Assembly (NCBI GenBank): GCA_947650365.1
Contig: OX393553.1
Location: 65,661,611-65,725,610, forward strand
DNA length: 64,000 nucleotides
Direction of reading: 5' to 3'
Origin: Chamaelirium japonicum
Lineage: Eukaryota; Streptophyta; Magnoliopsida; Liliales; Melanthiaceae
The translations under genes and the position numbers were made by a program. Of this stretch, positions 57,501 through 64,000 are shown in pieces (the first letter of the stretch is position 1; each line of letters opens with the position of its first letter). The notes under the pieces are model-generated. The model was not told the origin of the DNA, searched no databases, and saw only the letters and a list, made by a program, of their open reading frames with translations.

Positions 57501-60500
57501 TAAGTAGACATACTTAACAAAGCTAATTGGATACCCATATCCAAATGGATATTCAGATACTAGACGGGCACAAATATGGATCCTTGCAGCAATACCCACT
57601 TGATGTTTCTATGGATACAAATATGCCCATCAAATAGCAAGATCGGATACAAATAAAAGTACAATTATGCTGTATCCGGTTCCTTTACAGTCATGGCCTC
57701 ATAGGCATAGGTTTGTAGAAAGGTACATTATTAATTAACATGCATATTTGTGGAAGACTATACCTGTTTTAAGTTGATTGATGGAAGATAACCATTGATT
57801 ACAACTACTCCATAATCAGTCAATGCAGTTGAAGCAAAATCTTCAATCAAGATTTTCTTAGAACCAAAGCCATACATTAAGAGGCCAAACCCACACCTGC
57901 AGCAAGTAAAAGGAAGTTTTCACAAGAAATATTCTTTTAAGAGTACATAGATGACTGATTGGTAGTAATGGTTGCATATGCATGAAAATATGTATCAACT
58001 TATACATATTAGAGTAAGTTAGACTGATTTACATGCAATATACCACTCAGTAATTACTTTTTGCATGTAGTTAAATGAGAGTACAACCACAAGTCAAAAG
58101 AAAATGAAGGAAATATTAAGCCACATAGAAGAATGCCATTGCAATCTAGTTGTTTTTGGTTAGCTCACCAGGGGAACCTTGCTTCATTTAACAGTAATTA
58201 TCCATCAACTATAGAACAAATATATGTGCATAATTGAAATGTACCTGCTCATTCTATAATCCTGAAAATTCTAATACCATGTAAATATTGTGGTGGGTAT
58301 ATGACGAACAGATCTTGTATTCGTTGCAATTGAAAGTTACATGCATTAACAAAGCATCTTTCTCATGCAATATGATTTATAACATAAAAGGATCGGCCAT
58401 CCTACAAAACTATTGGTTCTTTCTTTAAAATCCTCCTCTTATCTTCTCATGTTTTGACCAATTCTATATGCTGTTAGTTTCCAAGGATCTAATAATGAAG
58501 AACTCAATATCCACTTAGTTTATCATAATGTTTTTTACTAGGACCTTGTACCCACTCAAATAACTTTAGAAGTCCAAACAATCAACTTCGAAGAGCACAG
58601 TCATCTACATTATTTGATGTCTCCTACATTATAGATGCTCCTGTTTTCATATTTGAGGGAATGGTTCATTTTGCTTGTGAATTAACCACAAATATATATG
58701 CCGATGGAAGTACAATTGCTAGCAGTATCATATCTCATGACTTTGGTTAGCGCAGCCTTCTGAAAGATCAGGAAGGAGGTGTATAACTAGCAATTAGTTG
58801 TTTCTAGCTCTTCTTTTTTTTATTGTTTTCTTAACGGGTCCCAAGAATATGGGTACATGGAATATAACTAGCATGTCAGGCTAAGCACATACGAAGGGAA
58901 TCTGACAAGTGCTGTTGTGCATGTCCAGACTGATGGTACATGGAATATGGGTGCCAGGTGTTCCTCCAAGGCTGTCATCCAGGGATCTAGTCATCACAGG
59001 ATGAGAACCAGGCCAAAAAGAGAGTTGGTGCATATGCAAGGCTTGAGGTTTTTTTAATCCACTTGTAGTCTAGTTGTACAGGGGTTTGCACCAAGGAAGT
59101 TTGGGGTAAGGTGGGATGTTTATGCTCAGGAAACAAGCTCGCAAAGTTTGAGCATATGGATTCTACAAGTAAGGACTCTTGCTGGTACGGAAAATGTTGT
59201 GCATAGGATCTTCATGCATGTAGCTTGGGTAGGATTGGATCAACACATTTGAGAAAGCACGTGAGGTTCCCACTAGCATAAGATAAAAGGTCATTAAGCA
59301 TATAGATTAAAGTTTTTCATAGTGTTGAGGGATTATTTGAATGAGTGAATGGGGTATTGAACCCCATTTTAATAGAGATGAAAGTAGAGAATTGAATTTT
59401 AACGAAGCAAAATAAAAAAGAACTGGAAGCTTGCAATAAGGATCATAAGTGTAATATAGCCTTGTTTGCGCTCGGCGACTCCGTTTTGTTCATGGGTGTG
59501 GGGACACGACTGTTGGTGAAGAGTGCCGTGAGTCTGAAGGATCTCGCGCATCTCAGAGGAGAGATACTCCTGGGCACAATCAGACCAAAAAGTCTTAATG
59601 CGCCGACCAAACTGGGTGTGAAGCATAGTAGTGAAGGTCCTGTAAATATGAGGAATCTCGGAGCGGCGACGCATGAGATAGACCCAGGTGCAGCGGGAGT
59701 AATCATCTATGAAGCTCACATAATACAAAAAACCAGTAAAAGAGGCAACTGGAGCAGGACCCCACACGTCAGAGTGCACGAGATCAAAAGGGGCGCTGGA
59801 ACGGGAAACACTAGTAGAAAAAGGAAGAGCAAGGTGCTTTGCTAATCGACACCCAGTGCAGACAGAGAGAGGGGAGAAGGACACCCGACCCAAAGCGCCA
59901 GAGCGAAAAACGCTTTGGAGTCGATCACTGGATATGTGACCTAACCTTCTGTGCCACAAATCGGCATCAGAGGTAACAGACAGAGCCGACGGAGTGGAAG
60001 TGGGAACCTGAAGGTGATCCAACTGATATAGTCCCCCTGCTCGACGACCCAGCCCAACTCTTTGACCCGTTCGCAGATCCTGCACAGAACAAGAAGAAGA
60101 AGTAAATGTAACGATCAGGCCCGAGTCACAAAGAGAACTAACAGATATTAAGTTAATGTTTAAGCGGGGAGCAAGGTGAACACGAGGTAAGGTTAGGCGA
60201 CCAGTGGGATCGGAGTCAGGGTTGATGGATCCACACTGCGAAATGGGTAGACGAGTCCCGTCAGCAGTGTGGATCCCCATGTGGGTAAGAGCAGGGCTAC
60301 AGTCCGTGAGGGCAGAAGGATCGGAGGTAAGGTGGTAGGAGGCACCCGAGTCGAAGATCCATGGAGCAGTAGTACCCGGAGTGGCAGAGAGACTGTGAGC
60401 TGTCGAAGAGCTGGTGGAGGCGAGGTATCGAAACAGTAACTCCTCAAAGCGCTGGAGGCGGTCGGAGTAGGACCGAGACTGAGCAAAAGTACCCGGAGTG

Positions 60501-62103
60501 GCAGAGAGACTGTGATCTGTCGAAAAGCTGGTGGAGGCGAGGTATCGCAACAGTAACTCCTCAAAGCGTTGGAGGCGGTCGGAGTAAGATTGAGACAGAG
60601 CAGGAGTGGTGGCAGGCGGTGCTGGAGTAGGGAGATCAGCAGCAGCAGCAGTCTCGCCATCATGGCGGAGGGGATCCTGACGACGTCCACAGTCGACTGA
60701 CGTGGTGGAGGGACGTGGCCCGAGAATACCATCAAAACGAGGAGACGGAGGGACTCGACGAGCAGCGACTGTGTGCAGGCAGTATGAGAGCCGAGAGATG
60801 CTGTAGGAAGCCATACCCCTAAAGTACGGGGGCGAACCGGCACAAGGAAGGTCCCGGGCAGTCCGGTATAGAGGAGACGGACCGGAGGAGGAGGGCCAGG
60901 GGAGGAGCGGTGGGGCGATGGGGGGCAGTAGGGGGTGCAGGAGGGGGGCGGTGTGGGCTGCAGGAGGTGCAGAAGGGGGGCGGCGGGGCGTCAGGGGGTG
61001 CAGGAGGGGGCGGTGGGTGATTCAAGGGATGGCGGGGGGGTCGGAGGGGCTGCAGGGGGGGTTCTGTTGGAAGAGGAGGGGCGCGGGGTGCTGCAGGAGG
61101 TGCAGAAGGGGGGTGGCGGTGGTTGCAGGAGGGGGCGGCGGGGGCTGCAGGAGGTGCAGGAGGGGGCGGCGGGGGCTTCCGGAGAGCTGGAGGGGCTGCC
61201 GGAGGGGGGAATCGGGTGTAGGAGGGTGCTAGAGGGGCTGCCGGAGGGAGAATCGGGTGCAAGAGGGGGTTGAAGGGGCTGCCGGAGTGGGGAATCGGGT
61301 GCTGGAGGGGCGGCGGGGGATGCAGGAGGTGCAGGAGAGGGCGACGGGGGCTTCCGGAGTGCTGGAGGGGCTGCCGGAAGGGGGAATCGGGTACAGGAGG
61401 GTGCTGGAGGGGCTGCCGGAGGGGGTAATCGGGTGCTGGAGGGGCTGCTGGAGGGGATAATCGGGTGCTGGAGGGGCTGCCGAGTGCTGGAGGGGCTGCC
61501 GGAGGGGGGAATCGAGTGTAGGAGGGTGCTGGAGGGGCTGCCGGAGGAGTCGCCTTCACCGCGGAGAAACCCTAGAGCTCTGATACCATGTTAAAGGATG
61601 ACGGCTAGGGTTTGGAGAGAATGGAGAGTTCTCATAGAGGGACTAAAGCCCAATATATAAGTACATGTATACACATAGAATCCGACCCGACTGTACATAG
61701 AACCCGACCCGGTATATACATTAACACCATGGTTGAAAGGTGAGGCTAGAAAATTCATTCTAATGGTAAGATCATAAGTGTAAGAATTTGCACATTGAAC
61801 CTGAACTCTCCTTTGGATAACGCTGTGCATTAGCAATTTTTTTGATATACTGCACCTAATGAATGGTAAATGCATGCTACAAACTTCAGAAAATAACTAA
61901 TCAATGAATATATAGCTATTGTGTCGAGTAATGGATAAAAGTGGAGCAAGAATAATTTAAAAATATTTAAAATTTTACAAAAACAAGATTTCACACCTCA
62001 GCTCGAATAGCCACTTGGAGTACAAATCTTTGTAACTTTTCAGTAGAGATGCAATTTCATTTTCATGTTTTGTTACATGTTGTGCTGCTGCCGCTCTCAG
62101 AAC
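54593..62103 (-). CDS. ORC2: Origin recognition complex subunit 2, C-terminal 319 residues (partial)
   Basis: Five minus-strand exons join in phase: 61997-62103, 57764-57896, 56646-56940, 54877-55104 and 54593-54789 (stop TGA at 54593-54595), 960 bp in all. The protein reads [14 protein letters not shown], then [14 protein letters not shown] (degenerate P-loop), [46 protein letters not shown], and a C-terminal winged helix ([32 protein letters not shown]) ending LLQELD. This is the conserved AAA+-like and winged-helix part of ORC2, a subunit of the six-protein complex that binds replication origins in the nucleus and helps load MCM. The N-terminal exons were not found up to 64000 and probably lie beyond the window. 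No break was seen in these exons. The first intron carries a copia fragment, and the last intron is GC-AG. Confidence 0.93.
54790..54876 (-). other. Last ORC2 intron, GC-AG type
   Basis: On the minus strand the donor reads ATGCAG/GCGAGT and the acceptor TACTCAG/GTATGCC. The exon join preserves the frame through D-A-G-M-P. GC-AG introns are a known minority class with strong donor consensus, as here. It contains an (ATTT)n run. Confidence 0.85.
55105..56645 (-). other. ORC2 intron between the WDKKM exon and the VNTPL exon
   Basis: The intron is 1.54 kb with GTAAGT donor. It contains an imperfect direct repeat of GCATCTAGCACTG with neighbouring sequence, about 430 bp apart (near 55568 and 56009). 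Nothing else was recognised. Confidence 0.8.
56941..57763 (-). other. ORC2 intron
   Basis: The intron is 823 bp with GT-AG ends and phase 0. It is AT-rich with TATATAT runs, and a stretch of repeated ATGGATAC-like words lies around 57530-57660. No gene is present. Confidence 0.8.
59455..61726 (-). mobile_element. Truncated short-LTR Ty1/copia element in an ORC2 intron
   Basis: On the minus strand a 138-bp LTR (61589-61726, TGTTAATG...CTTTAACA) is followed directly by the PBS TGGTATCAGAGC (61577-61588). Next come a Pro-rich repetitive region (60819-61559), two copies of [13 protein letters not shown], a protease ([14 protein letters not shown], about 60340) and GAG-pre-integrase plus integrase ([22 protein letters not shown]), where it stops. 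RT, RNase H and the 3' LTR are absent. The very short LTR and protein pattern suggest the Ale/Retrofit group. The segment together with 43 bp beyond the LTR lies between 14-bp direct repeats GATCATAAGTGTAA (59441-59454 and 61770-61783). Confidence 0.8.
60819..61559 (-). repeat. Pro-rich GC-rich tandem repeat where gag is expected
   Basis: Degenerate units of about 30-45 bp built from GGAGGGGCTGCCGGAGGG-like words encode PPAAPPAP strings in one open frame on the minus strand. No gag or zinc-knuckle signature was found between the PBS and the protease. Confidence 0.7.
61997..62103 (-). CDS. ORC2: ORC2, most 5' exon visible
   Basis: Phase 0 at its start, it encodes [19 protein letters not shown] and onward to ELR. 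The acceptor reads GCTATAG on the minus strand. It joins the GFGSKK exon across the 4.1-kb intron. Confidence 0.85.
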
Positions 62104-62324
62104 CTATAGCATAAAACATATATACCTTTTTATACAAGGAAATTATCCACATCATATGAAAGAACGAAAAATGCAAATATTCTTTAAAGAAAGTTGTCTA
62201 TAAATAATCATACATTGGGTACGATGGATATAAAAAGGAAAACTCTGAACTAGTTACTAGTTAGCATAAGAAGATTTACATTCAAGTACTTCAACAAAAT
62301 CTAATCTCAAGTAAAGCCCCTTCT
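62104..62324. other. ORC2 upstream intron (presumed)
   Basis: AT-rich with no exon recognised. Confidence 0.4.
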
Positions 62325-62542
62325 ATAGTCACCCCGAACAACGCTATCACCATGGTTCGGGGTCCACCCGCGAACAGCGGTCTTCTACTCCACTATTGGC
62401 AATTCCAGAGTGAGCGATCTATACACCACCAGGTGAACCCTAGGGGGATTGCATCATAAGGGACCGGTGATCCGAATGGGGAGGGGCAGATGTTTGCGAG
62501 CGGACCCCAAACTACGGTGATAACGTGGTTCGGGGCGACTAT
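62325..62542. mobile_element. Fold-back MITE-like unit
   Basis: The unit is 218 bp with about 45-bp imperfect inverted ends: ATAGTCACCCCGAAC... against the complement of ...GTTCGGGGCGACTAT. No ORF was found. A longer target duplication could not be fixed, so the superfamily is open. Confidence 0.6.
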
Positions 62543-64000
62543 TTTAAGTCATTCGAATATCGAGGTCATAGAAATCGACAGCTAAGCTTATCATGTCAAC
62601 CTATATGGAAGACCTTCCAATGGTACATGGCACGGCACATAATAAGCATGAGTTAAACAATTAAACTATAAATATATATTGGGATTTTTCCATATAGCCC
62701 CTTGGAAACTAGGTTAATTGCATATTAATCCCTGAAAAGTTTATATTTACATATCAGCCCCTAAAAATTTATATTTACATATCGACCCTTGAAAATTAGA
62801 TTATATATGTAAATTGACCACTCGGGTTAAATGAAGTCTATTTGGGGTGGGGGGGCGGATAGACTTTAACCATGGTTTGTATTTTACCCGAGGTCTCAGT
62901 GGCACGTGTCGAGACCTACTTGCGTCAGGTGTGCGGCTGGTATTGCGTCCATTTTTACACACCTACAACTAGGATCGAAATAGTAATAATGCAAACAAAC
63001 AATCGATCCATTGATACCACTTCTCGCCAAACCTTCTTACTTACAAAGTACAAACAAATCTCTATTTCAGGTTATATGCCTTCTAAATTCATTCAATTTT
63101 GCTTCTACATCCAAATCATGTCTTATGGGTACTATGATAGTATGACTAATGACTTTCCTCCATAAAACCACCACGTGCAAATTTATCAACCTCCCTACAC
63201 CCCCACACTGCCTCTTACCCACACACGCAACCAATTTGTTAGCTAGTAATTACTAATTAGGTGACAATATTAATAGCAATCTAAGAATATGATGAGCCTG
63301 AAATCAGAAATCTGAGAATCCCTTTGTGTCAGTTGGGGTTAAGGTTTTAAATTAGGGTTAGACTAAGTCTAATTTTAATTTAATTTGAGTACCAATCACA
63401 AGTTGTACCAAGTTCTGAGTGAAGTTATTACAGGTTGGATATAATTTAGATGACTAGTTAGGATTTATTTCAAAATAAATAGATTGTTTTCGAATCCCAT
63501 AACAAGAACAGCTTTCAAAGACCATGACTTCACATTTAAAAGTTTGTTTGACTTATGATATATTTGTTTGGGTTGCCTCGATGAGACCCATCATTCATTT
63601 GGACTAGAGACACCACTTGGGCAAATGTCGACCTAGCTATTATGGCTCAAAAGCAGGGAGGAAGAATGGGATGGAGGGAGGAGGAGAATGACGACCATGA
63701 TGAAAGGGAGAGGAAGGCAGATGCGACGGTGGCAGATCGGAGCAGGGAGGGGGAATGGAGGAAGAAAAGGAGAGGAGAGCGACAGTGGACCGGAGCAGGA
63801 AGGAGCTCGAGGGGAGTAGGGTTGCCCATATCAATTGGGAGGCCAATCAAATTTTCAAATTGGACTGGAGGTGATCGATCAATTTGGTGTCGACTTGCAA
63901 TCTTGTGCCAACAAAACATCGACCCATGGAGGTTCCCAGCAATCAACCTACTCCTCTACACCAGTATCGTGGTGACACATGAGATTCCCTAGGTTAACCT
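62543..64000. other. Unassigned DNA at the right end
   Basis: Around 62700-62800 three imperfect copies of a roughly 30-bp unit containing TTTATATTTACATATC occur. Near 63640-63820 there is a purine-rich stretch open on both strands without any domain. No further ORC2 exon was recognised, although this should be intron or upstream sequence of that gene. Confidence 0.4.

Larger units (their letters stand above)
57897..61996 (-). other. ORC2 intron of 4.1 kb hosting a copia fragment
   Basis: GT-AG ends; the split codon AG/G gives Arg between ELR and CGF. The downstream portion 57897-59440 is plain AT-rich intron with no recognised feature. The copia fragment fills 59455-61726. Confidence 0.8.

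Noticed and set aside
59462-59845. 127-residue plus-strand ORF opposite copia integrase
   Set aside because: It is the complement of a clear integrase coding region, with no own signature.
63640-63992. Purine-rich ORFs on both strands near the right end
   Set aside because: A compositional artefact: overlapping open frames on both strands, with no recognisable motif and no promoter or splice context.

Overview
This window is nuclear DNA of a flowering plant. It holds two spliced host genes (the 3' part of ORC2 and a small secreted LysM protein) and a dense nest of plant LTR retrotransposons whose primer-binding sites, LTR architecture and polyproteins are typical of angiosperms (Ty3/gypsy Tat and Athila lineages, Ty1/copia, a TRIM). 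I cannot name the species. No tRNA, rRNA, CRISPR array or bacterial-style operon was seen.

Layout. (1) 1-28388: a Tat-lineage gypsy element lies on the minus strand (323-27838, target-site duplication GCCTC on both sides), probably inside an older Del/Tekay-like LTR. Between its pol and 3' LTR it carries an antisense gene with its own TATA box, preceded by about 1 kb of palindromic tandem repeats made of W-box cores. An Athila-lineage element (5100-18997, TSD GTGAT, 2,716-bp LTRs differing at about 8 positions) is inserted in that antisense gene. The Athila element is very young and close to whole. It carries an extra retropepsin-like ORF where env-like genes usually sit, and a duplicated hairpin in both its leader and its 3' region. 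(2) 28389-32560: degraded repeats, including a CT-rich array, a copia gag fragment, and the LTR plus 65-bp 3'UTR array of a second Tat element. (3) 32560-51810: an inverted duplication whose two arms both contain a 545-bp-type TRIM at the same target site. Its left arm was split by an old copia element (copia-2), which later received a 1.1-kb DNA transposon and, in its 5' LTR, a second copia element (copia-1). (4) 51810-54592: GA-rich array, LINE remnants and the LysM gene. (5) 54593-62103: ORC2 exons on the minus strand, with a truncated short-LTR copia element in one intron. (6) 62104-64000: mostly featureless, with one fold-back MITE-like unit.

Reading the two unusual elements together: the Tat element's LTR has a 43-bp array of TCP-type sites directly upstream of its sense TATA box, while its antisense gene sits behind a W-box array. 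The two opposed transcription units may therefore respond to different host factors. The Athila element combines a non-canonical DLG protease in gag-pol with a separate canonical DSG protease-like ORF, apparently reachable by a spliced subgenomic RNA. These are inferences from sequence only.
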